In this document: piece after piece, positions 27,483 to 37,523 of the stretch
Position numbering within the stretch: the first letter of the stretch is position 1
How the letters are laid out: every line of letters starts with the position of its first letter
Origin: Psychromonas sp. L1A2
Lineage (GTDB): Bacteria > Pseudomonadota > Gammaproteobacteria > Enterobacterales > Psychromonadaceae
Assembly: GCF_009828855.1 (NCBI RefSeq)
Contig: NZ_WUAG01000002.1
Coordinates: forward strand, 372,001 to 436,000
DNA: 64,000 nt
Reading direction: 5' to 3'
Position numbers and translations under genes: made by a program
Notes under the pieces: generated by a model
Database searches by the model: none
Told to the model about the DNA's origin: nothing
The model's input: only the letters and a program-made list of their open reading frames with translations

Positions 27483-29351
27483 TTAAATTTCGTCAACGGT
27501 GTGACCCGTTAAAGCAGCTTTGATTGATACATCCATGCGTCGTTCTGCATAGCTATCAGTTAATTTATCAATTGCTTCAATCGCTTCTTTAATAGCATTA
27601 ACATCACTACCATTTGCAAGTGTCAATAACGCATCAATAGCCGTTGCTATTTGTGTGTATTCTTGTTCATTAAGTAATTGCTTGCCATCTTTTTGCATTG
27701 CAGCTTGTAGGTTTTCAACAACACGTTTAGCTTCTACTTGTTGTTCTACTAACATACGCGCTTGAATGTCTTTTTCAGCAAAGGTCATCGAGTCAGACAA
27801 CATTCCCATGACCTGTTCATCACTTAAACCATAGCTTGGTTTAACTTCAATGTATGCCTGTACGCCAGATGATTTTTCCATCGCAGTTACGCTCAATAAT
27901 CCATCGGCGTCAACTTGGAAAGTAACACGTATATGTGCTGCACCTGCTGCCATAGGCGGAATATCAGTTAATACAAATTTAGCTAATGAGCGACAGTCTG
28001 ATACTAATTCACGTTCACCTTGTAAAACATGGATCATCATTGCCGTTTGACCATCTTTAAACGTCGTAAACTCTTGTGCACGTGCAACAGGGATAGTGGT
28101 ATTACGTGGAATCACTTTCTCAACCAGCCCCCCCATTGTTTCTAAGCCTAAAGATAATGGTAGAACATCTAATAGTAACATTTCAGAATCAGGTTTATTA
28201 CCGACTAAAATATCTGCTTGAATAGCTGCACCAATTGCTACCACTTTATCAGGGTCAATACTGGTTAATAATGTTTTACCAAAAAACTCAGCAACTTCAG
28301 TCCGTACTAATGGAACGCGTGTAGACCCACCAACCATTACAACTTCAACGATTTCTTCCAAACTAGTATTGGCATCTTTTAACGCACGTTTACAAGCCCG
28401 TACCGTTTTTTTCACTAACTTAGCGATTAATTGCTCAAAGATAGATTTTGATAATACACCTGACCATTGAACTTCTTGTAAGGTTATTTCAACTTGCTCA
28501 TTATCTGTTAATGATTGTTTTGCTGCACGTGCCGATTTTAACAATTCTTGTTGTAATTGTGGTGTTATTTTACCACTAATACCGGCTTCTGATTGTATCC
28601 ATTCAGCAATAGCCAAATCAAAATCATCGCCACCTAACGCTGAATCACCACCAGTAGCTAATACTTCAAAAACACCTTTATGTAGATGTAAGATAGAAAT
28701 ATCAAAAGTGCCACCACCTAGATCATAAACGGCGATTAATCCTTCTTTACCAGAGTCTAATCCATAAGCGATCGCTGCTGCAGTTGGTTCGTTTAACAAA
28801 CGTAGTACATGCAAACCAGCTAAACGTGCGGCATCTTTTGTGCCTTGACGTTGCGCATCATCAAAATAAGCAGGCACAGTGATCACAACACCACTCAATT
28901 CACCCTGTAAACTTTCTGTTGCACGATGCGCTAATACTTTAAGAATTTCAGAAGAAGCCTGAACTGCATTAATAGGACCACATACTGTTTCAATTTGCGC
29001 TAAACCACTTTCATGGGCAGAAAATTCATAGGGTAAATGTGTTTGGTCTAAATCAGTTAAAGATTTTCCCATTAATCGTTTGGCAGATACTAATGTATTC
29101 AAAGGATCGCTAACTGACTTTTCTAATGCTTTTTTACCCACCAAAACTTGCGGAGTATTCTCAGCAGATAATGCATAATTAACTACTGATGGCAGCATAT
29201 CTTGCTGCTCGACATCGGTTAGTGTTGTCGCTTTACCACTACGCACAGTAGCGACTAATGAATTGGTCGTTCCTAAATCAATGCCAACAGCTAATTTATG
29301 CTCATGAGGAGCTGCCGATTGACCAGGTTCTGCAATTTGAAGTAATGCCAT
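27483..29351 (-). CDS. hscA: Fe-S assembly chaperone HscA (Hsp70)
   Basis: Specialised Hsp70 that, with HscB, binds IscU through its LPPVK motif and promotes cluster transfer. The N-terminal ATPase shows [14 protein letters not shown] and GGDDFDL, followed by [10 protein letters not shown]; the C-terminal half is the substrate-binding domain. At 622 residues it is close to E. coli HscA (616). The stop of hscB is 56 bases upstream. Confidence 0.96.
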   Translation of the reverse strand: MALLQIAEPGQSAAPHEHKLAVGIDLGTTNSLVATVRSGKATTLTDVEQQDMLPSVVNYALSAENTPQVLVGKKALEKSVSDPLNTLVSAKRLMGKSLTDLDQTHLPYEFSAHESGLAQIETVCGPINAVQASSEILKVLAHRATESLQGELSGVVITVPAYFDDAQRQGTKDAARLAGLHVLRLLNEPTAAAIAYGLDSGKEGLIAVYDLGGGTFDISILHLHKGVFEVLATGGDSALGGDDFDLAIAEWIQSEAGISGKITPQLQQELLKSARAAKQSLTDNEQVEITLQEVQWSGVLSKSIFEQLIAKLVKKTVRACKRALKDANTSLEEIVEVVMVGGSTRVPLVRTEVAEFFGKTLLTSIDPDKVVAIGAAIQADILVGNKPDSEMLLLDVLPLSLGLETMGGLVEKVIPRNTTIPVARAQEFTTFKDGQTAMMIHVLQGERELVSDCRSLAKFVLTDIPPMAAGAAHIRVTFQVDADGLLSVTAMEKSSGVQAYIEVKPSYGLSDEQVMGMLSDSMTFAEKDIQARMLVEQQVEAKRVVENLQAAMQKDGKQLLNEQEYTQIATAIDALLTLANGSDVNAIKEAIEAIDKLTDSYAERRMDVSIKAALTGHTVDEI

Positions 29352-29407
29352 GCGTTTATAATCCTATTATTTCCGAATACTGCTAGTTAGATAATTAGCG
29401 AAAGAAA

Positions 29408-29917
29408 TTAGTCGAATAACTTCTCTTCTAATAACTCTATTTCAACTTGCAGTTTTAACATAAATTTTAATTTACGAACAAGATTTGCTGTTTGCTCTAA
29501 CTGCTCTGTTTCTAAAGCGGTTTCAATTTCTGTTTCTAAACCGTTAACGAGTGCTGAAATCTCTTTGTCAAAATCTTCAATCTGATCTTCGTCATCAGCA
29601 GTAAAGTCAGCTATTTTTTCTCGCCATTCCATTTGCTGCATTAAAAAACCAGTGTCTTGCAGAGTACGCTGCTCTAATTCAATATCTAAGCCATTTAGTT
29701 TTAATAAATATTGAGCACGAAGGCAGCTATCTTTTAAGGTTTGGAAAGCATCATTAATTTCAGTACTTTTTTGCATTGCCTGTAAACGGGTTCGATCGTC
29801 TTGCATTGCAAACTTATCAGGGTGATATTGTTTTTGTAAGTCACGGTAGGTTTGAGATAACCGAGTTTTATCAACAGAAAAAACAGCAGGTAGAGAAAAT
29901 AACTCAAAGTAATTCAA
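29408..29917 (-). CDS. hscB: Fe-S assembly J-protein HscB
   Basis: DnaJ-type co-chaperone that binds IscU and stimulates HscA ATPase. The J-domain has the required HPD motif (YHPDKFAM, near residues 32-34); the C-terminal half is an acidic helical domain. At 169 residues the length is normal. A hairpin terminator lies 107 bases upstream, between iscA and hscB, and may lower expression of hscB-hscA-fdx relative to iscRSUA. Confidence 0.95.
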   Translation of the reverse strand: MNYFELFSLPAVFSVDKTRLSQTYRDLQKQYHPDKFAMQDDRTRLQAMQKSTEINDAFQTLKDSCLRAQYLLKLNGLDIELEQRTLQDTGFLMQQMEWREKIADFTADDEDQIEDFDKEISALVNGLETEIETALETEQLEQTANLVRKLKFMLKLQVEIELLEEKLFD

Positions 29918-30023
29918 AACAATTTCCTAACTTGGTAAACACCGATTCTATTTAAATTAACTGAGCAAACTCCACATGGGTTAATTCGCGATTCAATAAA
30001 ATTGGCATAAGAATAAAACAACA

Positions 30024-30056
30024 AAGTCTGACCATACAAACGTATCGGTCAGACTT
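30024..30056 (-). terminator. Internal terminator/attenuator between iscA and hscB
   Basis: AAGTCTGACC and GGTCAGACTT form a perfect 10-bp stem with a 13-base loop, followed on the minus strand by a T-rich TTTGTTGTTTTATT stretch. It lies just after the iscA stop and would cut transcription before hscB. Confidence 0.75.
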
Positions 30057-30078
30057 CATGATATTAATACAGCGTCAT

Positions 30079-30402
30079 TTATACGCTAAAGCTTTCACCA
30101 CAACCACATTCACCATCGATGTTTGGATTGTTAAATTCAAAACCTTCATTAAGACCTTCTTTAACAAAATCTAATTCAGTTCCATCTATATAAAGTAAGC
30201 TTTTTTTATCAACAATGATATTAACACCATTATCAGTGAACATTTCATCGTCATCATTCAGAACATCTACAAACTCAAGCACATAAGCCATTCCAGAACA
30301 GCCTGATGTTTTAACACCGAGACGTAGACCTAAGCCTTTACCGCGGTTCTTTAAAAAGTTTGATACATGCTTTGCAGCAGGTTCTGTTAGTGTAATAGCC
30401 AA
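30079..30402 (-). CDS. iscA: Fe-S cluster carrier IscA
   Basis: A-type carrier that accepts and transfers Fe-S clusters and binds iron. The three conserved cysteines are present in SGCSGMAY and at the C-terminal GECGCGES. At 107 residues the size is that of E. coli IscA. It follows iscU after 71 bases that contain a short perfect hairpin. Confidence 0.96.
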   Translation of the reverse strand: MAITLTEPAAKHVSNFLKNRGKGLGLRLGVKTSGCSGMAYVLEFVDVLNDDDEMFTDNGVNIIVDKKSLLYIDGTELDFVKEGLNEGFEFNNPNIDGECGCGESFSV

Positions 30403-30440
30403 AATTGACTCCGTTTATTTAATTCACAAACAAGTTTAAA

Positions 30441-30459
30441 TGACGATCAAAGATCGTCA
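30441..30459 (-). other. Intercistronic hairpin between iscU and iscA
   Basis: TGACGATC and GATCGTCA form a perfect 8-bp stem around a 3-base loop. There is no following T-run, so it is probably an mRNA processing or stability structure. Confidence 0.55.
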
Positions 30460-30473
30460 CTTGACCTTATTTT

Positions 30474-30854
30474 TTAAGCGTTTTTACTTTTATAATCTTC
30501 AATTGCTGCTTTAATTGCATCTTCTGCAAGAATAGAACAATGAATTTTAACTGGCGGTAATGCAAGTTCAGCTGAAATATCTGTATTAGAGATTTTTGCA
30601 GCATCTTCTAGTGATTTACCTTTTACCCATTCTGTTACTAATGAGCTTGAAGCAATTGCACTACCACAGCCGTAAGTTTTGAATTTAGCGTCTTCGATAA
30701 TACCGTTAGCATCGATTTTAAGTTGTAATTTCATTACATCACCACAAGCTGGTGCGCCAACCATACCTGTTGCAACGCTTTTGTCATCTTTATCAAATGA
30801 GCCTACGTTACGTGGGTTTTCATAATGGTCGATTACTTTTTCGCTATAAGCCAT
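30474..30854 (-). CDS. iscU: Fe-S cluster assembly scaffold IscU
   Basis: Scaffold on which IscS-derived sulfur and iron are assembled. Ligand cysteines are C37 (GAPACGDVM), the YGCGSAIA Cys near 63, and the Cys of KIHCSIL near 106. The LPPVK motif that binds HscA is immediately before KIHC. At 126 residues it has the standard length. The gap to iscS is 46 bases. Confidence 0.97.
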   Translation of the reverse strand: MAYSEKVIDHYENPRNVGSFDKDDKSVATGMVGAPACGDVMKLQLKIDANGIIEDAKFKTYGCGSAIASSSLVTEWVKGKSLEDAAKISNTDISAELALPPVKIHCSILAEDAIKAAIEDYKSKNA

Positions 30855-30900
30855 GAGTGTATTCCTTGTATTCGTTGAATAATGTTTACGTGCGTATTAA

Positions 30901-32115
30901 TTAATGGTGTGACCATTCAATACTGTTAATGTCGATGCCTTCTTTGAACATATCCCATAGAGGCGACATATCACGTAAACGACCGATGTTTTCACGGATA
31001 ATTTTAATTGCATAATCAATTTCAGCTTCTGTCGTGAAACGACCAATACTGAAACGGATTGAGCTATGTGCTAATTCGTCATCACGACCAATGGCACGTA
31101 ATACATATGAAGGCTCAAGGCTTGCAGAAGTACATGCGCTACCAGAAGAAACAGCTAAATCTTTTAATGCCATTACTAATGATTCGCCTTCAACATAGTT
31201 AAAGCTGATATTGATGTTACCTGCAACGCGGTTTTCTAATGAGCCGTTTACATAAACTTCTTCCATATCGCTTACACCGTTAAGTAAACGGTTACGCAAT
31301 GCTAGAACACGTTCGTTTTCACTAGCCATCTCTTCTTTTGCGATGCGGAAAGCTTCACCCATAGCAACAATCTGATGTGTTGCTAATGTACCACTACGCA
31401 TACCGCGTTCGTGTCCACCACCGTGCATTTGAGCTTCTAAACGAATACGAGGTTTACGGCTAACATACAATGCACCGATACCTTTAGGGCCATAAATTTT
31501 ATGAGCAGAGAAAGAGATTAAATCGACTTTCATTTTTTGCACATCAATCTCGATTTTGCCGGCACTTTGTGCTGCGTCAACATGTAAGATTGTTTTATTT
31601 GCACGACATAACTCGCCGTACGCAGCAATATCTTGGATAACACCAATTTCGTTATTAACATGCATTAAACTTACTAATACCGTGTCATCACGTAGTGCTT
31701 CTTTTAATTGCTCTGGTGTTACAATGCCGTCTTCTTTCGGGTCAAGGTAAGTCACTTCGAAACCTTCACGCTCTAACTGGCGACATGTATCTAAAACGGC
31801 TTTATGCTCAGTTTTAGCGGTAATAATATGCTTACCTTTTTTCTGATAAAAATGCGCAGCACCTTTAATCGCAAGGTTATTTGATTCAGTCGCACCTGAA
31901 GTAAACACTATTTCACGAGAGTCAGCATTAAGTAAGTCTGCAATTTGCTCACGAGCAATATCTACAGCTTCTTCTGCTTGCCAACCGAAACGGTGAGAAC
32001 GAGATGCTGGGTTACCGAAGTCACCATCTGTTGATAAATACTGCACCATTTTTTCAACAACACGAGGATCAACGGGGGTAGTTGCTGAATAATCAAGATA
32101 AATTGGTAATTTCAT
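30901..32115 (-). CDS. iscS: Cysteine desulfurase IscS
   Basis: PLP enzyme that takes sulfur from cysteine for Fe-S clusters, tRNA thiolation and other uses. Visible features are [11 protein letters not shown] at the N-terminus, the [14 protein letters not shown] lysine that binds PLP, and the [13 protein letters not shown] loop with the active Cys. The ATG at 32115 ([10 protein letters not shown]) gives 404 residues, equal to E. coli IscS. An upstream GTG four codons earlier overlaps the ribosome site GGAG and is rejected. 17 bases after iscR. Confidence 0.97.
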   Translation of the reverse strand: MKLPIYLDYSATTPVDPRVVEKMVQYLSTDGDFGNPASRSHRFGWQAEEAVDIAREQIADLLNADSREIVFTSGATESNNLAIKGAAHFYQKKGKHIITAKTEHKAVLDTCRQLEREGFEVTYLDPKEDGIVTPEQLKEALRDDTVLVSLMHVNNEIGVIQDIAAYGELCRANKTILHVDAAQSAGKIEIDVQKMKVDLISFSAHKIYGPKGIGALYVSRKPRIRLEAQMHGGGHERGMRSGTLATHQIVAMGEAFRIAKEEMASENERVLALRNRLLNGVSDMEEVYVNGSLENRVAGNINISFNYVEGESLVMALKDLAVSSGSACTSASLEPSYVLRAIGRDDELAHSSIRFSIGRFTTEAEIDYAIKIIRENIGRLRDMSPLWDMFKEGIDINSIEWSHH

Positions 32116-32132
32116 TTTTTTCTCCACTGCCT

Positions 32133-32609
32133 CTATTTCGAGATAATATTCAGCAGTTCGCTATTAGTAAATTTATTATTCTGTTGTTCTGACACGTTTT
32201 GCACATGTTCGCTGGCCATTAATTCTTCTAATGTAATGCCATCTAAAAACGAACTAATACGCGTACTTAACTGTTCCCATAAAGAATGGGTAAGACACTG
32301 CACTCCGTCCTCTTGGCAAGCGCCCTTTCCTGAGCATTTTCGCACATCAACACTTTCATTCACTGCATCAATGATCATTGACACTGAAATCTCTGATTTT
32401 CTTTTGCCCAATTTGTAGCCGCCACCGGGGCCACGCACACTGCTCACTAATTCTTTTTGTCTGAGCTTAGAAAATAACTGCTCTAAATATGAAAGTGATA
32501 TTCCTTGGCGCTCAGAAATCTCAGCAAGAGGTACAGGGCCATTGTGCTCTTTTATCGCGACATCTAGCATCGCAGTAACCGCATAACGGCCTTTTGAAGT
32601 TAATTTCAT
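32133..32609 (-). CDS. iscR: Fe-S-sensing transcription regulator IscR
   Basis: Rrf2-family regulator that, with a [2Fe-2S] cluster, represses the isc operon, and in the apo form controls other genes. An N-terminal winged helix-turn-helix ([14 protein letters not shown]...SLSYLEQLF) is followed by cluster cysteines C92, C98 and C105 and His107 ([18 protein letters not shown]). The loop between C98 and C105 is one residue longer than in E. coli. At 158 residues the length is normal. Two type-1 IscR sites lie upstream, so autoregulation is well supported. Confidence 0.97.
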   Translation of the reverse strand: MKLTSKGRYAVTAMLDVAIKEHNGPVPLAEISERQGISLSYLEQLFSKLRQKELVSSVRGPGGGYKLGKRKSEISVSMIIDAVNESVDVRKCSGKGACQEDGVQCLTHSLWEQLSTRISSFLDGITLEELMASEHVQNVSEQQNNKFTNSELLNIISK

Positions 32610-32676
32610 ATAGAGTTCGCTATTAATGAGTGTTAATTAATTAAATCAGTTAATTGACGAGTGACTTAATACAAAT

Positions 32677-32704
32677 ATTATAAATACCTGACAAAATTAG
32701 TCAA
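32677..32704 (-). promoter_or_regulatory. Sigma-70 promoter of the isc operon
   Basis: On the minus strand TTGACT (32704-32699), 16 bases and TATAAT (32682-32677) make a near-consensus promoter, 68 bases before the iscR start. The -35 box lies inside the proximal IscR site, so bound IscR would block RNA polymerase. Confidence 0.85.
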
Positions 32705-32733
32705 GTAAATACCTGACAAAATTAGTCGGGTAT
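32684..32733 (-). promoter_or_regulatory. Two abutting type-1 IscR binding sites
   Basis: Two 25-bp copies lie end to end at 32684-32708 and 32709-32733, both with ATACCTGACAAAATTAGTC on the plus strand. They match the type-1 IscR pattern (ATA..YYGAC....AGTC..STAT). The distal copy ends GGGTAT, a better match than the proximal AAGTAA. They overlap the iscR promoter and fit cluster-dependent repression. Confidence 0.85.
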
Positions 32734-32786
32734 TAAACACCTTAATTTGCTCACATAAACAGCGCTACATTTACCCAAACTTAATT

Positions 32787-33545
32787 TTATTTTTTATTAG
32801 TGTCTTTTTCTTTCTCTGTATTATCTTCAATAATAGTTATTGATTTTTGCATACTACTGAAAATACCACGAAGCATTCTTAATTCATTAATTTCAGGTCT
32901 AGCTCGATTAAATAAACGACGTAATTTATCCATTACTAATCCAGGATGAGCTGGCACAATAAATCCGATTTGGAATAATGTTTTTTCAAGATGTGCAAGC
33001 ATCCCTTCAAAATCAGAGGCTCTTGGATATTCTTCCACCACTTCAGGAAAGGCTTCTGAAGCTAACGATGCCATACGAACTTCATAGCTTAATGTTTGTA
33101 CTGCCATTGCTAAATTTAGCGAGCTATAGTCTGGATTTGCAGGAATAAACACATGAAAATGGCACTTTTGTAGTTCATCATTAGTTAAACCACTATTTTC
33201 ACGTCCAAACACTAATGCAACTTTATGCTTTTTACTTTCGCTTGCTGCTTTAACGCCCATTTCTCTTGGGTCTAACATAGGCCAATCAAGGGTTCTAGGT
33301 CGAGCGCTTGCTCCAACAACGAGTCCACAATCAGCAATACCTTCGTCGAGTGTTTTATAGACTTTGTGATTTTTTAATACATCACTTGCGCCTGCAGAAA
33401 GTGCAACAGATTTACCATCGATTTCACATTCAGGATCAATCAACACTAAATCAGTTAAACCCATTGTTTTCATTGCTCTAGCAGCGCTGCCAATGTTGCC
33501 AGGGTGAGAGGTGCCAATTAATATAATGCGAACATTGTCTAGCAT
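32787..33545 (-). CDS. trmJ: tRNA (cytidine/uridine-2'-O-)-methyltransferase TrmJ
   Basis: SPOUT-class enzyme that 2'-O-methylates position 32 of tRNAs using S-adenosylmethionine. The N-terminal [18 protein letters not shown] and the knotted SAM region with [14 protein letters not shown] are typical. The ATG at 33545, after AAGGA, gives 252 residues; a start 13 codons upstream is rejected. It lies upstream of iscR and opposite suhB, the E. coli suhB-trmJ-iscR order. Confidence 0.95.
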   Translation of the reverse strand: MLDNVRIILIGTSHPGNIGSAARAMKTMGLTDLVLIDPECEIDGKSVALSAGASDVLKNHKVYKTLDEGIADCGLVVGASARPRTLDWPMLDPREMGVKAASESKKHKVALVFGRENSGLTNDELQKCHFHVFIPANPDYSSLNLAMAVQTLSYEVRMASLASEAFPEVVEEYPRASDFEGMLAHLEKTLFQIGFIVPAHPGLVMDKLRRLFNRARPEINELRMLRGIFSSMQKSITIIEDNTEKEKDTNKK

Positions 33546-33922
33546 TGTTTTTCCTTCGTCATTCAGTGAATTTTTTGAGCACAAAGTTTAGCACTGTTTA
33601 TGTAACAACTAAACCACTCAGAGCGAGCATTTTAGACTAAATATAGCAGTTATGGTCTAAAGAGAAGTACTAAAAATGCTCTGAAGAATATTTCTTATAA
33701 AAGAAGTAGATTATTTGGAACCCATAAAACGAAAACGTATTATTATGCAGTCATAGGATAGCTTTAAATTAATCTTGCCACTTTTGAATTAATCTTTGCT
33801 AATAATAGAGCTTATTATATAAATATAGATATCGAGGAACGACTTCACGTCAGTTAAATAACAACTGATTTTTACATTATGATGTCGGTAGAATAAGCTT
33901 GCATTTATTCTTAAGCAGCAGC

Positions 33923-34149
33923 TAATAACAATCACACTAAATTAACTGATCTATTTTACTGGTCAAAATAACTTATTTTTTCATTGTCAATTTCACAAAG
34001 ACAACAACCATTAAAGAATTAACCTCTTTTGGTTAATTCTCCGACAAACGATTAACGACGTTAATCTTCGAAAGGCTTCATTTGACGCCTTAAACTAAGT
34101 CATTTTTCCTGCCCAAAATTTAGATCTATTATTTAATGTAATCACTATA
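33923..34149 (-). repeat. MITE-like element, subfamily A copy 5
   Basis: About 227 bp, same orientation as copy 3 and clearly homologous along its length, with AGAATTAACCTC...GGTTAATTCT and GATTAAC-GAC-GTTAATC hairpins. The ends have drifted (TAATAACAAT and ATCACTATA). Sits between divergent trmJ and suhB, upstream of the suhB promoter. The rest of the 33546-34222 gap is AT-rich with no gene seen. Confidence 0.75.
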
Positions 34150-34222
34150 GTCCCATACAGAAGATGACTTTTAATGTTCAATAATGTTTACTTAACAGGC
34201 TAAAATTCAAGCGATTAAAATA

Positions 34223-34250
34223 TTGCACAATTATGTGACCTGTGTATAAT
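34223..34250 (+). promoter_or_regulatory. Sigma-70 promoter of suhB
   Basis: TTGCAC (34223-34228), 16 bases and TATAAT (34245-34250), 53 bases before the suhB ATG. The -10 box is consensus. Confidence 0.7.
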
Positions 34251-34303
34251 TTCGCGCCGAAGGAATCTCCCTTCATGTTCTTTTAAAATCTAATGGTGAT
34301 CCT

Positions 34304-35092
34304 ATGCATCCAATGTTAAATATTGCGATTCGTGCTGCGCGTAATGCGGGTAAAGTAATTGTTAAAGGTTATGAAAATTTAGAGTCTGTTGAAGTTGAAG
34401 AAAAATCACTTAACGACTATGTAAGCAGCGTTGATAAAGAAGCTGAATTAGCAATTATTGGAACGTTACGTAAATCTTACCCAGACCACAGCATCGTAGC
34501 TGAAGAGTCAGGTATTGATAACGGTGCAGATACTGATCACCAATGGATTATTGACCCACTAGATGGGACTACAAACTTCATTCACGGCATTCCTCATTTT
34601 GCTGTTTCAATTGCATTAAAAATCAAAGGCCGTACTGAAGTCGGTGTTATTTTTGATCCAATTCGCAATGAATTATTCTCTGCTGTTCGTGGCCAAAGCG
34701 CACAAATCAATGGTTACCGTACGCGTACAAGTACTGTACCAAAACTAGCGGGTACTTTATTAGCAACTGGTTTCCCATTCAAACAAAAATATAACCTTGA
34801 AACTTACCTGAACATCTTCCAAGACTTCTTTACTGATGTTGCAGATATGCGTCGTGGTGGTAGTGCAGCACTAGATTTAGCTTATGTTGCAGCTGGTCGT
34901 ATGGATGGTTTCTGGGAATTTGGTTTAAAACCATGGGATATCGCTGCAGGCGAATTATTACTTAAAGAATCTGGCGCAATGATGACAGACTTTAATGGTG
35001 GTAACGATTACTTCAAGACTGGTGATGTTGTTGCTGCTAATCCAAAGCTTTTAAAAGAAATGTTAACAGTTATCCGTAAGCATAACGCTTAA
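34304..35092 (+). CDS. suhB: Inositol-1-monophosphatase SuhB
   Basis: Mg-dependent phosphatase; in E. coli SuhB also joins the rRNA antitermination complex. The substrate and metal site appears as EEESG-type (VAEESG), WIIDPLDGTTNFIHG and the C-terminal WDIAAGELLLKESGA. At 262 residues it is close to E. coli SuhB (267). It is divergent from trmJ, has its own promoter and terminator, and the synteny with trmJ-iscR is ancestral in this group. Confidence 0.96.
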   Translation: MHPMLNIAIRAARNAGKVIVKGYENLESVEVEEKSLNDYVSSVDKEAELAIIGTLRKSYPDHSIVAEESGIDNGADTDHQWIIDPLDGTTNFIHGIPHFAVSIALKIKGRTEVGVIFDPIRNELFSAVRGQSAQINGYRTRTSTVPKLAGTLLATGFPFKQKYNLETYLNIFQDFFTDVADMRRGGSAALDLAYVAAGRMDGFWEFGLKPWDIAAGELLLKESGAMMTDFNGGNDYFKTGDVVAANPKLLKEMLTVIRKHNA

Positions 35093-35125
35093 TTGTTAAA
35101 CTGATAAAACCATTAGATTTAAAAT

Positions 35126-35154
35126 AAACCAGATCATTCGGTCTGGTTTTTTTA
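35126..35154 (+). terminator. Rho-independent terminator after suhB
   Basis: AAACCAGAT and a matching GTCTGGTTT arm with a short ATTCG loop, followed by a T-run. Confidence 0.88.
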
Positions 35155-35180
35155 TGTCTGCTTTATAAACTTTCCTTACA

Positions 35181-35344
35181 TAATACCAAAAGAATTAATA
35201 AGGTGCTCATTCTTGCTGGTTAAAATCACCCCTAACTGCGTTGTGAGTTTTGAAGTTAGAACAACTATCTCCTACAAATCACGCCTTATTAGTGTTAATT
35301 TTTCCTGCGCAATCTCTGATCACTTATTTAATTCCATTGGTATA
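35181..35344 (+). repeat. MITE-like element, subfamily B copy 1
   Basis: About 164 bp from TAATACCAAAAGAATTAATA to TTAATTCCATTGGTATA. Nearly identical, by eye about 95%, to the reverse complement of 41850-42014. Internal sequences such as GCGTTGTGAGTTTTGAAGT are shared by both copies. No coding potential beyond a chance frame. Confidence 0.85.
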
Positions 35345-35426
35345 AATACCTTCCTATTAACCCTTACGATAATTCACAAAGCCTTACTCACATTACATAA
35401 CAATATGAACTTAACCTTATCGGCTT

Positions 35427-36101
35427 CTAACGCTGAGATACTATTAACATACTAAAATAAATCATCACGATACCAGACAGCCTTTGTGTCCAACGATTCA
35501 ACCATGAGCTTTTCTGTTGTTGTAGGTTTTTTAATTTATCGACCAATGCAATGAGTAAACTAAACCAGCAAAAGATTAATAGCGCATGGATAGCAACAAA
35601 CAAGAAAGCAGTCGTAAGGTGCTCATCATCAAAACCAATAAATTGCGGGAAAGCAGCTAAATAGAACATTGATACTTTAGGATTGAGCAATTGTGTTAAA
35701 AAGCCTTCATTAAAACAGCTAATAAAACGTCTTTTGATTAATGTAGTGGGTTTAGAGCGAGGTGTTTCATTTTGTTCATCAAAACCAGTTGATTGTTGTA
35801 AATTGTTTTTTACCTCGCTTTTAAAAGAAGCATAAAGCGCTTTTATACCAATATAAAAAAGATAAGCAGCTCCTAATAGTTTAACCGCCATGAAGAGTTC
35901 AGCTGATTGCAAAATCAATGCAGACAACCCAAAGATAGACAAACCTCCATGGATAAAGGTGGCGGTACAAATGCCTAATAAATTGATCAATGCTGAAGAT
36001 TTAGGATTGTTGGCAATTGTTTTTAATATCAATACGCCATTAGGGCCCGGTGAAATAACTAATAACAAAGCAACCAAACTAAAAGCTAACATTTCATTCA
36101 T
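35427..36101 (-). CDS. LysE/RhtB-type amino-acid exporter (second copy)
   Basis: Inner-membrane exporter of 224 residues with about six helices; the first carries the family motif ISPGPNGVLIL. A hydrophilic loop of about 35 residues (near 115-150) is longer than in the exporter at 18289. Substrate unknown. The downstream LLNPKVSMFYLAAFPQFI segment is typical of RhtB proteins. Its last codons lie near the B element. Next to the EEP gene in the same direction, with a 65-base gap. Confidence 0.88.
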   Translation of the reverse strand: MNEMLAFSLVALLLVISPGPNGVLILKTIANNPKSSALINLLGICTATFIHGGLSIFGLSALILQSAELFMAVKLLGAAYLFYIGIKALYASFKSEVKNNLQQSTGFDEQNETPRSKPTTLIKRRFISCFNEGFLTQLLNPKVSMFYLAAFPQFIGFDDEHLTTAFLFVAIHALLIFCWFSLLIALVDKLKNLQQQKSSWLNRWTQRLSGIVMIYFSMLIVSQR

Positions 36102-36166
36102 ATCAATAGACCTCCCTATCCATGGACTACTTAAAACGGCTTATACGATATAAACACCAAGCTGCT

Positions 36167-37327
36167 TTACTTTCGCAATGTTAAATTAATACTAACCACT
36201 GCATGGTCAGTACTTTCACCATCAACATCAAAGCTGGGGTTAATTAAATGTTTATCAGTATTAATATAATCACTGACTTCAAAATAACTTGATTGCTCAG
36301 CAGCATCAAACTCACTAGAAAGCAGAATATAGTCTAATACCGAACTACTTTGACCAAAATAATGTGTCGCACCACGTGTTAATAACTTATCAGCTTCAAC
36401 TTCTTGGTTCGCATCGCAAGTCATTTGCTTATTAGCTTTATGGTTGGCTTCATATAAATCCCAAGCATCTCGTAAGGTATAAAACTTAACTAACCTTTGC
36501 TGATTTTGATCGTTATTAAATAACATATTAGGCGTCATTAGATGCGCTAGAATGCCATCCTTTAATGGGTTATTAAAATCACCCATTAACATCATTGCAT
36601 TGCCCTTTTTAGATCGTCTTTCGATCATCTGCATCATTAGTAACGTCGCTTCGCTGCCTCGTTGAATAGAGGACGCCCAACCACCAGCAACCTGTGCTTT
36701 GAATTGCGATAATACATTACCTTCTAATGAACTTAATTTATCGACCTCCCCCTGCCATGAAGCACGTTTAGATTTAAAGTGCACAACATAACAATCACAT
36801 AATCCTAAATGAGGAAGCTCAACAGTTGCCCTTACCACTTGACGGCTAAAGTTAAATGCTTCCGTTAAACCTAATTGCACAGCAAGTTCTTTATCAACAC
36901 TCACCGCAGTGGCTTCTGTAATAGGAAATTTACTGGCTAAGGCCACAACGGGATCTCGATAAATAAAATCATCAATGACTGTTGGCTTATCTACTACAGC
37001 AAAATATTCATAACCTTGTTTTTTTACCAATATCTCAAGAGCTTCAATACTAAAGACCTCTTGAAACCCGATAATATCAGGTTGATGTTTTTGCAAATAA
37101 GAAGCAATCCAATTTTCCTTTTTTTGCCACTGCTCTGCTGAATAGATACGATCAAAATCATAAAATGCATCAGGAGGAGCAAGGTAATTAAACAGGTTAA
37201 AAGTTGCTACTTTAATTTGCGTTTGTTCAACTTGTTCCGTTGATGATAAATCATCACTAGAAGCTTCATTATTGGCAGATAGAAGGGAAATAGAATTAAT
37301 GGGCACAAAATCCTCTTTTCTACTCAT
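36167..37327 (-). CDS. Endonuclease/exonuclease/phosphatase-family protein
   Basis: Protein of 386 residues with the EEP (DNase I-like) fold. The fold begins near 38 (VATFNLFNYLAP) after a variable N-terminus of about 35 residues. Catalytic motifs are DIIGFQEVF (metal-binding Glu), MLMGDFNNP (Asp and Asn) and STDHAVVSI (Asp-His). No signal peptide is evident. The family includes nucleases, sphingomyelinases and inositol phosphatases; the substrate cannot be assigned. The N-terminal extension is Ser- and Glu-rich and may be disordered. Confidence 0.85.
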   Translation of the reverse strand: MSRKEDFVPINSISLLSANNEASSDDLSSTEQVEQTQIKVATFNLFNYLAPPDAFYDFDRIYSAEQWQKKENWIASYLQKHQPDIIGFQEVFSIEALEILVKKQGYEYFAVVDKPTVIDDFIYRDPVVALASKFPITEATAVSVDKELAVQLGLTEAFNFSRQVVRATVELPHLGLCDCYVVHFKSKRASWQGEVDKLSSLEGNVLSQFKAQVAGGWASSIQRGSEATLLMMQMIERRSKKGNAMMLMGDFNNPLKDGILAHLMTPNMLFNNDQNQQRLVKFYTLRDAWDLYEANHKANKQMTCDANQEVEADKLLTRGATHYFGQSSSVLDYILLSSEFDAAEQSSYFEVSDYINTDKHLINPSFDVDGESTDHAVVSINLTLRK

Positions 37328-37523
37328 GTTTAATCATCATTATTGAGACTGATGATTAAACATGAATAAGATAAATTATTAATTAAACAATAGTATCGCA
37401 CAGAGAAGTCAGAGTATAAGCATAAATCCCCCTTATCATTTATTTATTCCTTTTAAAGTCTTAGATTTAAAGTGAATAATAGTGGAGACAGAGAAACTAT
37501 AAAATAGCCACAGAATATGTAGT

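Noticed and set aside
35213-35455. Plus-strand frame over the first B element
   Set aside because: Most of it is the MITE-like repeat; the second copy does not support a conserved protein.
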